From Helicobacter equorum (GTDB taxonomy: Bacteria > Campylobacterota > Campylobacteria > Campylobacterales > Helicobacteraceae): 64,000 bases of DNA. The position numbers and the translations under genes are program-made. The notes beneath the pieces were generated by a model, which had not been told where the DNA came from, did no database searches, and saw only the letters and a list, made by a program, of their open reading frames with translations. The DNA lies in the NCBI RefSeq assembly GCF_900198655.1, contig NZ_FZPO01000013.1:1-64000 (forward strand). Direction: 5' to 3'. Below are positions 38,181-47,362 of this stretch, one piece after another (within the stretch, counting starts at the first letter, position 1; each line of letters opens with the position of its first letter).

Positions 38181-39301
38181 TCAATAAGTATAGAATCTAA
38201 CATAAATTGGATCTATCATTGTTCCTATTTCTGGGCTATGCCACTCTTTTGGTAAGAGCCATTTATAATTTTTAACAGCTATCTTACGAGAATCTTTTAT
38301 AAATGGAAAATGCCAATTTGTAAGCTCTGGAAGAATACACCTCTTTGTTGTTGGCAATAAACACACCTCAAAAGATCCCTTTTTTGAATCTATTCCATTC
38401 CATGCTGCCATTGCTTCACGAAAATGAATTTTGGATCTCAAACATACCCAATGATCATACTCTCTGCGACATTTCATATCTCTAGCATACACTTTATTAT
38501 CACTTATATCAAAATCTAACACGCTCCATATTAAGACTTCCCAAGGCTTTTTCAACAGATACAAGCTCTTATAAAGCTTTTGGGAATGATAAATGTGATC
38601 TACATCGATTTTAGTAAACCATTCATCTTTTGGAATCACACTTAGCACATAATTGTAATAAGAATACAGCTTATTTTCCTCTTTTTGTGGCTCATAAATA
38701 TCCACGCTAAACGGATATTTCACAGGGATAAAGCTTGGAAACGCCGCGCAAAATTCTAGAATAATCTCCTCACTCCCATCATCACAATCATTATACCCTA
38801 TCACACCTCTTTGTATTGCTGGCAAAATAGAATACAAACTCGCCCTAAGCGTGTGAGCTTCATTTTTTACGCGTAAATATGCCCAAGGATTGCGTGGAGA
38901 TTTGGGATTAGATGAATCTGGATCGAGTTCAAAATATCCCTTATGTCTTACTTTTGTATGCGCGAGTTTGGCTTTGGCTTGCAAATCCTCTAAGCTATTA
39001 GGGGGGGGGGAGTAAAAGAAGTTTTGTTAGCAAGAATCTCGTGCAATGGTGTAGGTTGCAATTGTGTTTTATATGAATGTTTAAAAGGATTTATATCCAT
39101 AGGTACGTGTGTATGCATAAAATCTAACACTGCTTTGGGGACGTATATATCAACCTCCTTATAAGAAACTCGATACTCAGGAATGCCAAATTTTCTTTTA
39201 AGATACATGCTCCATTTTTTTGGGAAAATCCATTTCAATAACAACTTATAGATATATTTTTTTGTATAAAATATCAAATTCCTAGATAAATCTTTAAACA
39301 T
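38181..39301 (-). pseudogene. CgtA-type beta-1,4-N-acetylgalactosaminyltransferase, interrupted at a C10 tract (probable phase-OFF)
   Basis: The first part (39301 down to 38990, ATG with AAGGAG upstream) ends in SFTPPPLIA and a stop. The second frame continues through 38181 with [18 protein letters not shown], then [30 protein letters not shown] and the DxD-like KIDVDHIY. These are hallmarks of the C. jejuni CgtA family, which adds GalNAc to lipooligosaccharide to make ganglioside-like structures. Joining the frames needs 11 or 8 C (10 present), giving about 373 residues; the tract encodes a proline linker before the catalytic domain. It is the last gene of the molybdenum-cofactor run, 19 bp after mogA. 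Confidence 0.85.
39001..39010. repeat. G10/C10 contingency tract in the CgtA-like gene
   Basis: Ten G on the plus strand (ten C in the gene). At this length the frame ends shortly after the tract; +1 or -2 restores it. Confidence 0.9.
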
Positions 39302-39320
39302 GCTTTCTCCTTGTTCCATT

Positions 39321-39851
39321 TTAAGATTTTGGGCGAAACGCCGTGATAACTTGCGTATTTGGCTCGATATACGCCCCGCCTATTAAATCTATGCAATATG
39401 GAATAGCCGGAAATACTGCCTCTAGGCATTCTTTAATGCTCTTTGGCTTACCAGGGAGATTTAATATGAGACTTTTACCTCGCACACCAGCACTTTGGCG
39501 AGAGAGAATCGCGGTGGGCACATACTGCAAACTCACCGCACGCATTTGCTCCCCAAAACCCGGTAGCATTTTTTCACACACACTCTGCGTAACTTCAGGG
39601 ATAATATCGCGTGGTGCGGGTCCCGTGCCACCTGTGGTAACGACCAAATCACATTTGTCCTCATCACACATTTTTTTTAGCACAGATTGCAATGGCGCAA
39701 AATCATCACTCACCACTTCATACACAAAGACACATTCATTTGCAATAAAACTGCTTAGCACTTCTTTAATTGCCTTACCAGAAATATCCTCATACACACC
39801 ACTAGAAGCACGATCAGAAGATACCAAAATGCCTATTTTAATTGTTTGCAT
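39321..39851 (-). CDS. mogA: Molybdopterin adenylyltransferase MogA
   Basis: MogA adenylylates molybdopterin before molybdate insertion by MoeA. The 176-residue protein has VSSDRASSGVYEDISG, VVTTGGTGPAPRDIIPE and ILNLPGKPKSIKECLEA, the standard MoCF-biosynthesis motifs. ATG 39851 shares a base with the mobB stop (TGATG) and has AAGGGGT upstream. It sits in a compact Moco cluster; a phase-variable glycosyltransferase follows on the same transcript. Confidence 0.95.
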   Translation of the reverse strand: MQTIKIGILVSSDRASSGVYEDISGKAIKEVLSSFIANECVFVYEVVSDDFAPLQSVLKKMCDEDKCDLVVTTGGTGPAPRDIIPEVTQSVCEKMLPGFGEQMRAVSLQYVPTAILSRQSAGVRGKSLILNLPGKPKSIKECLEAVFPAIPYCIDLIGGAYIEPNTQVITAFRPKS

Positions 39852-40393
39852 CAACACCCCTTATTGATAAAATCTATAATTTCACGCGGATTGTTAAGAT
39901 CTAAAATTTCTAAACCTCCTAACATATTCTTATCCACACGCTTTTGCAATGCCAAATCCATAGCAATCGCAACGCCATAAGATAAATATCGCCTATCTAA
40001 CTCTTGACGCGCCACAATGATGCGCTTATAAGGCAAGGACTTAAGCCCCTCGATAAAAACATAATCACATTCATTAAAAAACTCTAATGCACGATGAAAC
40101 TCGCGTAATTCATACGCACTTACAGATTCAGTGCTAGGGGCTATATCATCACAAAATCCAAAAATCGCACTCTTTTTTGGAGAAATCACTGCAACATATT
40201 GTGCCACGCAAGAAAACTTATAGCTATCTTTGCCACCTTTCTTACCTTGCGTATCAAACTCCGCTTTATCCTTAGGATCATGCTTGATAATTGCGACACG
40301 TTTGCCCTCACTGCGCAATATTTCAGCAATAGCACAAATAAGTGTAGTCTTGCCACTATTGCTTTTACCGCTAAAAGCTACGATTTTTGGCAT
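39851..40393 (-). CDS. mobB: Molybdopterin-guanine dinucleotide biosynthesis protein MobB
   Basis: The 180-residue GTPase-like adapter has P-loop AFSGKSNSGKTTLI, the AIIKHDPKDKAEFDTQGK metal/phosphate segment and FIEGLKSLPYKRIIV. It assists MobA in making the dinucleotide form of Moco used by formate dehydrogenase-type enzymes. Its start shares a base with the moaE stop and its stop with the mogA start. Confidence 0.93.
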   Translation of the reverse strand: MPKIVAFSGKSNSGKTTLICAIAEILRSEGKRVAIIKHDPKDKAEFDTQGKKGGKDSYKFSCVAQYVAVISPKKSAIFGFCDDIAPSTESVSAYELREFHRALEFFNECDYVFIEGLKSLPYKRIIVARQELDRRYLSYGVAIAMDLALQKRVDKNMLGGLEILDLNNPREIIDFINKGC

Positions 40394-40941
40394 TAACTAA
40401 GCACTCCACTGCCATTAATAGGCATACTACGACTTAGGGCAAAAACTTTTTGTCCATCAATAATATCATATTTCCAAATGGGTGCATTTGCCTTAAAATC
40501 TTCGATAAACTCTTCATACAACCCAAGAGCTACACGACGATGCTTTGAAATCACTGCACACATATAAGAACTTTGTGTATGGGAAACATCGCCTACAGAA
40601 TGTGCCATAAGCAACACCGCACCCATTTTCTTTGCTTTTATTTGCCAAACTTCAAACCACTTATGCAACAATGGCTCATACACTTCAAAGCTTAAAGCAT
40701 TTACCATATTTGCGCAAGGATTATGAGAATCTATGCCTCCGTGGGATTGTGTATGTGCATGAGATTCTGTGTTAGGTTGTGCTTTAGAATCCCTTTGGAA
40801 ACCTTCTTTAGATTCTTCTTGACGCACAATACCGGTAAAAACACACAATGCACCACAATTTTTCTCTCGTGCAACATTCTCCCATTGTGTATAAATTTTT
40901 GTCGTTGGCAAAGGACCATTATAAAGGGTTAAATCTTGCAT
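40393..40941 (-). CDS. moaE: Molybdopterin synthase catalytic subunit MoaE
   Basis: MoaE with MoaD converts cyclic pyranopterin monophosphate to molybdopterin. The 182-residue protein has GALCVFTGIVR, ALSFEVYEPL, AHSVGDV, HRRVALGLYEEFIEDFK and PIWKYD, the normal MoaE motifs. Between the GIVR strand and ALSFEVY there is an extra polar, His/Ser/Gln-rich insertion of about 30 residues (DSKAQPNTESHAHTQSHGG). The start at 40941 shares a base with the moaD stop (TAATG). Confidence 0.94.
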   Translation of the reverse strand: MQDLTLYNGPLPTTKIYTQWENVAREKNCGALCVFTGIVRQEESKEGFQRDSKAQPNTESHAHTQSHGGIDSHNPCANMVNALSFEVYEPLLHKWFEVWQIKAKKMGAVLLMAHSVGDVSHTQSSYMCAVISKHRRVALGLYEEFIEDFKANAPIWKYDIIDGQKVFALSRSMPINGSGVLS

Positions 40942-41165
40942 TATCCACCACATACAGGAGGCAAAATCAGAATCTTATCACCACTTTTAAGTGCAAAATT
41001 GTCATCTTTGATAATCTCATCATTTACTGCTATGGCACAGATTTGTAGCCATTTACTAAGCTCTGGTTTTTGGGCAAGAACTTCCCTTAATTCTCGCATA
41101 TCTTTCACCTCTAATTCAAGTGGTGCTTGTGTGCTTAAAGGTCCTAAAAACTCCACGCGTATCAT
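40941..41165 (-). CDS. moaD: Molybdopterin synthase sulfur-carrier subunit MoaD
   Basis: The 74-residue ubiquitin-fold protein ends ILPPVCGG. The terminal Gly-Gly is adenylylated and thiocarboxylated to donate sulfur to the MoaE reaction. AGGGGG lies before the ATG, 21 bp after the moeA stop. It directly precedes moaE, its partner. Confidence 0.95.
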   Translation of the reverse strand: MIRVEFLGPLSTQAPLELEVKDMRELREVLAQKPELSKWLQICAIAVNDEIIKDDNFALKSGDKILILPPVCGG

Positions 41166-41186
41166 TATTTCCCCCTAATGCTAAAT

Positions 41187-42443
41187 TTATATAAAATCAC
41201 GAAACACTAATAATGGCACAACTGCACCCTTTGGCAAGCTCTCGCCTCCCTCTTGCAAAATCGCAAACGCCGTGTGTGCGCCTAGATTCTCAATCATTGA
41301 GCTTTGCAAGGTTTTTTTACTTGCAAAACTTGCATACAATTTGCCATCACGCACTTCCACATCGCACGCACGAAATTCCATACGCGAATCTACGCGCACT
41401 GCTTCATCAAGCAAAGTCGCTTCCAAAACAAGCTCTCTTGTTTGTGTGCCACACAAACGCGCAAGAATCTTCCGCGCAAAAAGCAAAAATGTCGCTACGC
41501 AAGAATTTGGATAACCGGGTAATCCAAAGACATGCGTTTGTTTCTCTCCGCGAGAGTAGATTCCGTATGCTACGGGCTTACCGGGTTTTAATCGCACACC
41601 CTTAAAAATCATTTCTGTTTCTTGAGCCATAATGTCTTTGGTAAAATCAAAATCCCCCACGCTCATACCACCTGTGGTAAGTAATATATCGCATTGTTTC
41701 AAGGCTTGGCGATAAAGTGCGCGTATAGAATCTCTATCATCACCAACTTGTGGATATAGTATGCCCTCACCTCCAAAAGTTTCCACAAGTGCATTGAGTA
41801 AATGATTATTGACACTCCGTAATGCATTAGTCCTATCACTCTCTTCACCCACTTCAAGAATCTCATCACCTATGCTTAAAATCCCGACTTTGGGTTTCTG
41901 CACGACTTGCACAAAAACTTGATTAAGATCTGCAAGAAGTCCTATCTCAAAAGGTGTGATGCGTGTGCCAGATTCTAAGAGCTTCTGTCCTTTGGTGTAA
42001 TTTTCACCTACCTGACGCACCCATTGTGTGGGCTTGATAGTCTGTGTTGGATCTTTTAGGTACACAAGCTTTGTGTCTTGCATTTGTATTTCTGTAATAT
42101 CTTCACACAAAATAATCGTATCTGCACCATTTGGCATACGCGATCCCGTGTAGGTGCGGATAGTATGGGCAGGTTGTATGTTAAATTCTTGTTCTATACC
42201 AGCATTATTTGTGGCTTGAATAGTTAATCCTTTTGTGCGTAAAGTCTCTATATAAGCACTAGAAATCGCATAACCATCCATGCTAGAAGTGGGAAAAGGT
42301 GGGATATTTTTGGAAGCAAAAACATCTTGAGCAAGATAACGATTAAGTGCCTGAGTGAAAATAACCTTTTGGCTAGGAAGTGTATGCACGGGGACATTAC
42401 GCAAGATCTCCACAGCCTCATCATAGCCAATCATCGCGCGCAT
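41187..42443 (-). CDS. moeA: Molybdopterin molybdotransferase MoeA
   Basis: MoeA inserts molybdate into adenylylated molybdopterin. The 418-residue protein has PPFPTSSMDGYAI, GSRMPNGADTII, VGILSIGDEI, LLTTGGMSVGDFDF and GLPGYPNSCVATF, covering all four domains. The first ATG (42443) has AAGGAT at good spacing. It leads the moeA-moaD-moaE-mobB-mogA run. Confidence 0.96.
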   Translation of the reverse strand: MRAMIGYDEAVEILRNVPVHTLPSQKVIFTQALNRYLAQDVFASKNIPPFPTSSMDGYAISSAYIETLRTKGLTIQATNNAGIEQEFNIQPAHTIRTYTGSRMPNGADTIILCEDITEIQMQDTKLVYLKDPTQTIKPTQWVRQVGENYTKGQKLLESGTRITPFEIGLLADLNQVFVQVVQKPKVGILSIGDEILEVGEESDRTNALRSVNNHLLNALVETFGGEGILYPQVGDDRDSIRALYRQALKQCDILLTTGGMSVGDFDFTKDIMAQETEMIFKGVRLKPGKPVAYGIYSRGEKQTHVFGLPGYPNSCVATFLLFARKILARLCGTQTRELVLEATLLDEAVRVDSRMEFRACDVEVRDGKLYASFASKKTLQSSMIENLGAHTAFAILQEGGESLPKGAVVPLLVFRDFI

Positions 42444-42514
42444 ATCTTATCCTTTTTGCAAATATTAGGGAGTTGTATTGTAGGCTATTTATCTTAGTCT
42501 ATTATTAAAGTAGC

Positions 42515-43117
42515 CTAAAGCATATGCCCCATTTTATTCTTTTTGACCTCTAAGTATTGCTTATTGTGTTCGTTACAACCAACAATAATACTTTGCCTGC
42601 TCACCTTAGCATATTGCGCAAGAGAATCTACTTTAAGAGGATTATTTGTTAAAAGCTCAATTTCTTCTATCCCAAAAGTTTTAAAAATTGCTCCCACAAT
42701 CTCATAATTTCTACAATCACTAGGCAAACCAAGCTCTAAATTTGCCTCAATTGTATCTAAGCCTTTATCTTGCAATGCGTAGGCATTAACCTTATTAAAA
42801 AGCCCTATGCCTCTACCTTCTTGACGTAGATATAAAAGCATGCCACCTTGCTTATTAGCTTGGATAGCTCGCATAGAATGCGCCAACTCTTCACCACAAT
42901 CACACTTTAATGATCCAAATACATCGCCAGTGAGACATTCAGAATGCAAACGCACCAATGGAATCTCACCAAGATGTTGCGTAAATACCACTAAATGCTC
43001 TTTAGGACATATTACTTTTTGTGTATCAAAATCTTCCTCATATTCCTTAAAACTCTGAATCCAAAACACTCCATATTTTGTAGGGAGCTTAGCTTTTTGT
43101 GACACTTCAAAACGCAT
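42515..43117 (-). CDS. ribA: GTP cyclohydrolase II
   Basis: RibA opens GTP for riboflavin synthesis. The 200-residue protein has [20 protein letters not shown] and CGEEL with the zinc cysteines, the catalytic [20 protein letters not shown], and [14 protein letters not shown] start it at ATG 43117 (AAAGGA upstream), six codons inside the longest frame. The DHBP synthase domain of fused RibBA proteins is absent. It precedes moeA by 71 bp. Confidence 0.96.
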   Translation of the reverse strand: MRFEVSQKAKLPTKYGVFWIQSFKEYEEDFDTQKVICPKEHLVVFTQHLGEIPLVRLHSECLTGDVFGSLKCDCGEELAHSMRAIQANKQGGMLLYLRQEGRGIGLFNKVNAYALQDKGLDTIEANLELGLPSDCRNYEIVGAIFKTFGIEEIELLTNNPLKVDSLAQYAKVSRQSIIVGCNEHNKQYLEVKKNKMGHML

Positions 43118-43141
43118 ATTTTTCCTTTGTATCAAAATATT

Positions 43142-43849
43142 TTAAAATGCATAATGCAAACTTAACATCACGCCATTACTTCCCTGTCTTGAACGAAGAG
43201 GGCTAAGACGTGTATAAAAAACATTTTTATCTACCCCAAAACGCTCATCAAGCCTCATCAATTCGATAAATGAACCAACAGGATCCATAAGGATAAGAGC
43301 GAAATTTCCTAAAAATCGCGAATGCAACAAGGTGCGATCATTGGCATAAATATATATACTCGCTTGATAAAACATTTCACCAAGTATTGCACCAAAAGCA
43401 GGAGTAACAACAAGATCTTGCCAGCTAGGCACTTCTGCAAAGGCTTCAATACCAAATTCCCAAAACAATGCGCTTGTTGCAAATGAAAATAGTGCACTAT
43501 CAAACCATCCATACCCAGCTTTGCGAGGTTGCATATAATATACACTACCCCAATAAGGATGCGTAATCCAGTTTAAAAACCAATCATCTCTATCAGCTAC
43601 AAGCACATTTGAAACGTGATCCTTATAGTTTGTGTCAAGATTGTAAATATCTTCCTTATTCCAATGTGTTACGCTTTGGGGCATGAAATACAAAATCACT
43701 GCGCCACCTATAGAACCCACCAATAAGACACCGCTACTCAAGGCTACATACGATGCATTTTGTTGTGAATCTGAATGTAATTGTAATTTACTATAATCTA
43801 TACTCGATTGTGTATACAGCGTGGCTATAAGCAATAATGATATAAACAT
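43142..43849 (-). CDS. DUF3943-domain membrane/envelope protein
   Basis: The product has about 235 residues, with an N-terminal hydrophobic signal and a second hydrophobic stretch (SSGVLLVGSIGGAVILYFMP). The DUF3943 core contains WITHPYWGSVYY, ALFWEFGIEAFAEVPSWQDL and a beta-rich end finishing LSLHYAF. The terminal aromatic residue suggests an outer-membrane barrel-like protein. Start is uncertain (ATG 43849 or TTG 43861); neither has a strong ribosome binding site. Function unknown. Confidence 0.75.
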   Translation of the reverse strand: MFISLLLIATLYTQSSIDYSKLQLHSDSQQNASYVALSSGVLLVGSIGGAVILYFMPQSVTHWNKEDIYNLDTNYKDHVSNVLVADRDDWFLNWITHPYWGSVYYMQPRKAGYGWFDSALFSFATSALFWEFGIEAFAEVPSWQDLVVTPAFGAILGEMFYQASIYIYANDRTLLHSRFLGNFALILMDPVGSFIELMRLDERFGVDKNVFYTRLSPLRSRQGSNGVMLSLHYAF

Positions 43850-43944
43850 ACACCGCAACAAAAGCCAACCTTATATTACACAAAATCTTTCAAGAAAGGT
43901 CGCATTTTACTATCTTTTGCCTAATGCAATAATACACAACATGC

Positions 43945-43950
43945 TATAAT
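43945..43950 (+). promoter_or_regulatory. -10 box of yhcH-family gene
   Basis: ATGCTATAAT provides an extended -10 element (TGC before TATAAT) 23 bp before the ATG. Confidence 0.55.
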
Positions 43951-43972
43951 TCTGAACAAAAAGGAATTACAT

Positions 43973-44539
43973 ATGGCACTTGTTGGAGATTTTAGGCAAT
44001 TTGAATCTTTTTTTGCACTCTATCCATCACTTATGGAAGTAAAAAACTACCTTGCACAAGCACTTACGATAGATTCTGTAGTGTATAAGCGCATCAATGC
44101 ACTTGCGAGTACAAAAGAAAATGCTCGCGTAGAATTTACATATGAGTTAGGAGGAAATATACGCGCCATTGAGCAAACGTATCCTCTAAAGCCTCATACG
44201 GAAGCATTTTATGAATCTCATAAAAAATTTGTGGATTTTCAGCTATGTGTAGAGGGATCAGAATGTTTTGAAGTAGGCTATATCAAAGATTTTATTCCCC
44301 TTACACCATATGATGAATCCAAAGACCTTATTGTCTATGCCAAATCAATTACACCACCCCATCATTTCTTTTTTCATAGTGGAATTTTGGGGATATTTTT
44401 TCCTCAAGACGTGCATGCTGGTGGTTTAACCTATCCTATACAATCCCATACAAACACACAAGATGCAATGAGTACTATAGAGTTACTTACTCAACCAAAA
44501 AAAGTAGTCCTAAAAATCCCTATACAATACTTTATCTAG
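43973..44539 (+). CDS. YhcH/YjgK/YiaL (NanQ-like) family protein
   Basis: The 188-residue cupin-like protein has the family motifs HTEAFYESHKKFVDFQLCVE (with the metal-binding His/Glu set) and FFPQDVHAGGL. In E. coli YhcH/NanQ acts as an anomerase or isomerase for sialic acid; other members serve in sugar export or catabolism. No nan genes adjoin it here, so a link to surface sugars is speculative. A good -10 box and AAGGA upstream indicate independent expression. It is convergent with gmd. Confidence 0.88.
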   Translation: MALVGDFRQFESFFALYPSLMEVKNYLAQALTIDSVVYKRINALASTKENARVEFTYELGGNIRAIEQTYPLKPHTEAFYESHKKFVDFQLCVEGSECFEVGYIKDFIPLTPYDESKDLIVYAKSITPPHHFFFHSGILGIFFPQDVHAGGLTYPIQSHTNTQDAMSTIELLTQPKKVVLKIPIQYFI

Positions 44540-44604
44540 AATACAGCACAAATAGTCACAACTACTAAAGGAATTCTATGTGTTTTAGATTTGGCTCACA
44601 ATAT

Positions 44605-45714
44605 TTATTCAAAATAACTAAAAATAGTATAACCGCCGTCTTTTAAATATTTGTCTTTTTGCATAAGCTTTAGATCACTATGCACCATATCTTTTACCAA
44701 TGCAGCTAAATCATATTCTGGCACCCAACCCAATTTTTCTCGTGCCTTACTCGCATCCCCAATCAATAAATCAACTTCTGTTGGGCGAAAATATCGCTCA
44801 TCTACGCTCACCACTTCTTTGCCGACTTCAAGCTTAAAACTTCCCAAACATGCTTTGATATATCCTCGTTCTTGCACACCCTCACCACGGAATTCTATCT
44901 CTATGCCTAACTCTGCAAACGCCATTTTGACAAACTCTCTCACTTCTGTAGTTACTCCTGTGGCGATAACCCAATCCTCTGGCTTTGGTGCTTGCAAAAT
45001 AAGCCACATCATTCGCACATAGTCTTTGGCATGTCCCCAATCGCGTTTGGCACTAAGATTCCCTAAATAAAGTTTATCTTGCAATCCTAATGCAATTTTT
45101 GCCACTGCACGCGTAATTTTTCTTGTCACAAAAGTTTCCCCTCGTATAGGGCTTTCATGGTTAAATAAAATACCATTACTTGCAAAAATATTGTATGCCT
45201 CGCGATAATTAACCGTGATCCAATACGCATAAAGCTTGGCACACGCATATGGAGAACGTGGATAAAATGGTGTTTTTTCACTCTGTGGCACTTCTTGCAC
45301 AAGTCCATACAACTCACTCGTGGAAGCTTGATAAATCTTGCTTTTTTCTACAAGTCCCAATAAGCGAACAGCTTCTAAGATTCTAAGTGTGCCTATACCA
45401 TCGGCATTTGCAGTATATTCTGGTGTCTCAAAACTCACAGCCACATGACTCATCGCTGCAAGATTATAAATTTCATCAGGTTTGGTTTCTTGGATAATGC
45501 GTGTAAGGTTAAGAGAATCTGTCAAGTCTCCATAGTGTAAGAAAAAATTGCGATTATCTACATGGGGATCTTGATAGAGATGATCGATTCTATCGGTGTT
45601 AAAAAGCGAACTTCTTCTCTTAATCCCATGCACCTCATAACCCTTTTTGAGTAAAAACTCCGCAAGATACGCACCATCTTGCCCTGTGATCCCTGTAATA
45701 AGCGCTGTTTTCAT
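44605..45714 (-). CDS. gmd: GDP-mannose 4,6-dehydratase
   Basis: Gmd makes GDP-4-keto-6-deoxymannose, the precursor of GDP-fucose, rhamnose and perosamine. The 369-residue SDR enzyme has [19 protein letters not shown], the [15 protein letters not shown] specificity loop and the [13 protein letters not shown] Tyr-Lys pair. The catalytic Ser/Thr-Glu lies in [10 protein letters not shown]. No fcl/wcaG partner is visible in the window. A TAGAAT box precedes it by 46 bp. Confidence 0.96.
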   Translation of the reverse strand: MKTALITGITGQDGAYLAEFLLKKGYEVHGIKRRSSLFNTDRIDHLYQDPHVDNRNFFLHYGDLTDSLNLTRIIQETKPDEIYNLAAMSHVAVSFETPEYTANADGIGTLRILEAVRLLGLVEKSKIYQASTSELYGLVQEVPQSEKTPFYPRSPYACAKLYAYWITVNYREAYNIFASNGILFNHESPIRGETFVTRKITRAVAKIALGLQDKLYLGNLSAKRDWGHAKDYVRMMWLILQAPKPEDWVIATGVTTEVREFVKMAFAELGIEIEFRGEGVQERGYIKACLGSFKLEVGKEVVSVDERYFRPTEVDLLIGDASKAREKLGWVPEYDLAALVKDMVHSDLKLMQKDKYLKDGGYTIFSYFE

Positions 45715-45759
45715 ATAACTTCCTTAATCTTTACAAAATCTTAAAAAAACATAAAAGCT

Positions 45760-45765
45760 ATTCTA
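45760..45765 (-). promoter_or_regulatory. Possible -10 box of gmd
   Basis: On the minus strand TGTAGAAT lies 46 bp upstream of the gmd start in the gap after dnaB. Confidence 0.35.
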
Positions 45766-45831
45766 CACCAAAGGTGCTTAAACTTTTACAAAATCCCAAA
45801 ACCTATAAAATCTACAAAATCTTAAATACTC

Positions 45832-47253
45832 CTAATAGGGGCTAATAATACTTCTTATTTCATCCACATCAAGTTTTGTGTCGTGCTGCTCTTCTTGCTG
45901 TGTTGTTTCTGGATTCTCAAAACGGGTAAAACGCTTTCTAAACTGAAGTTTAATTGTTCGTGTCTCACCATTTCGGTTTTTAGCCACAATAAGTTCTGCA
46001 GGCTCTACATCGCGCTCTATATATTCTGCTTTAAAATCCGTTGCTTTACCTTCTTTTTCTAAGCGTGCTTTTCTTTCTCTATCGGCACGTTTTTTATATA
46101 CATCATCACGATACAAAAATAAAATCATATCTGCATCTTGTTCAATAGCTCCAGAATCTCGGAGATCTGAAAGCGTTGGGTGTTTGTCATCGCGTCTTTC
46201 AAGCTCACGATTGAGCTGTGAGAGTGCAATTATAGGCATTTCTAGCTCTCTTGCTAATGTCTTAAGTCCGCGAGAAATATCACTAATCTCAATTTGTTTG
46301 CCTTGATTTCTATCACCCACCATAAGCTGAAGATAGTCAATCATCGCAATGCCAACGCTTGGGTGCTGACGCTTAAGCTTTCGAAGTTTAGAGCGTAATT
46401 GTGCGATATTAAGCACACTCCCATCATCGATAAAAAGCTTTTTATGCGTCATCATATCCGTACACATACTAAGTTGCTCAAGCTCATTATCATTTAAATT
46501 ACCACGACGCAGATTTTGCATAGAAATAGAACTAAGAGAACTAAGTAAGCGTATCATTAACTGCAACGCGGGCATTTCTAGACTAAAAATTGCTACGCCA
46601 ACATCGGCATTTAAAATGCTTTGGGCAATGCTTAGCATGAAGGCTGTTTTACCCATAGAAGGACGTGCACCAATGATAATTAAATCACCGCTATTAAAGC
46701 CTGTTGTAATATCATTTAATTCATGGAACCCTGTCGTAACACCTGTGAGAATCTCATTACCACGCTCTTTAAGATCCACAAGGTATTGCATTGTTTCTTT
46801 TGCAAGTGTCGGAGCATCGATAAAACCCTTACCGCTTATGTTGCCCAGTGCAATATCACTAACACGTTTTTCAATAACCTCCATAATCTCTTGCGCGCTA
46901 GAGTGTGAATCTAGTGATTTTTCACGCAAAAGCATTGCTAATTCTTGAAGTTCTCTTTTGAGTGCAGATTCTTTAATTTCTTTGGCATAAGCCTCGACAT
47001 TAGCAATAGAATCTGCACTAGCAATCTCGACAATCTCATCTTCACGCACCTTACCTTGTGATCGCTGCAAGATGATTTGAGCATCAAGAGGGAGATTTAG
47101 TGCATCACACTCACGCATAACTTCAAAAACATTTTTGTGTGTGGGATATAAGAAATCTTTGGGACTTAGAATTACTGCAATTTCTTCATAAATACTTGGT
47201 GCATACAAAATCGAAGAAAGCACCGCACGCTCAATAGCAATAATCGTCTCCAT
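45832..47253 (-). CDS. dnaB: Replicative DNA helicase DnaB
   Basis: The 473-residue hexameric helicase has the N-terminal primase-interaction domain (ERAVLSSILYAP) and a RecA-like domain with Walker A IIGARPSMGKTAFM, Walker B VGIAMIDYLQLM, SQLNRELERR and DLRDSGAIEQDADMILFLYR. No intein is present. I choose ATG 47253, preceded by GGAG, over a GTG five codons earlier. It is divergent from nth, with -10 boxes for both in the 109-bp gap. Confidence 0.97.
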   Translation of the reverse strand: METIIAIERAVLSSILYAPSIYEEIAVILSPKDFLYPTHKNVFEVMRECDALNLPLDAQIILQRSQGKVREDEIVEIASADSIANVEAYAKEIKESALKRELQELAMLLREKSLDSHSSAQEIMEVIEKRVSDIALGNISGKGFIDAPTLAKETMQYLVDLKERGNEILTGVTTGFHELNDITTGFNSGDLIIIGARPSMGKTAFMLSIAQSILNADVGVAIFSLEMPALQLMIRLLSSLSSISMQNLRRGNLNDNELEQLSMCTDMMTHKKLFIDDGSVLNIAQLRSKLRKLKRQHPSVGIAMIDYLQLMVGDRNQGKQIEISDISRGLKTLARELEMPIIALSQLNRELERRDDKHPTLSDLRDSGAIEQDADMILFLYRDDVYKKRADRERKARLEKEGKATDFKAEYIERDVEPAELIVAKNRNGETRTIKLQFRKRFTRFENPETTQQEEQHDTKLDVDEIRSIISPY

Positions 47254-47295
47254 AAACTCCACTCCCACCTAAAACAAAATACAATGAAGTCGTAA

Positions 47296-47301
47296 ATTAT
47301 A
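47296..47301 (-). promoter_or_regulatory. -10 box of dnaB
   Basis: GCTATAAT on the minus strand lies about 43 bp before the dnaB start. Confidence 0.5.
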
Positions 47302-47322
47302 GCTAAAAGTCTCAAAAAATAT

Positions 47323-47328
47323 TATAAT
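47323..47328 (+). promoter_or_regulatory. -10 box of nth
   Basis: TATAAT lies 34 bp before the nth ATG, back-to-back with the dnaB element. Confidence 0.5.
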
Positions 47329-47362
47329 GCAAATTTTTAAGATACCAACCTTAAGGATCATA

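Noticed and set aside
39343-39867. 174-residue open frame antisense to mogA
   Set aside because: MogA motifs lie on the opposite strand with tight operon spacing; the antisense frame has none.
40720-40800. CRISPR-like or tandem repeat in moaE insertion
   Set aside because: The codons are similar because of His/Ser/Gln composition, but no exact repeat unit with regular spacing exists.
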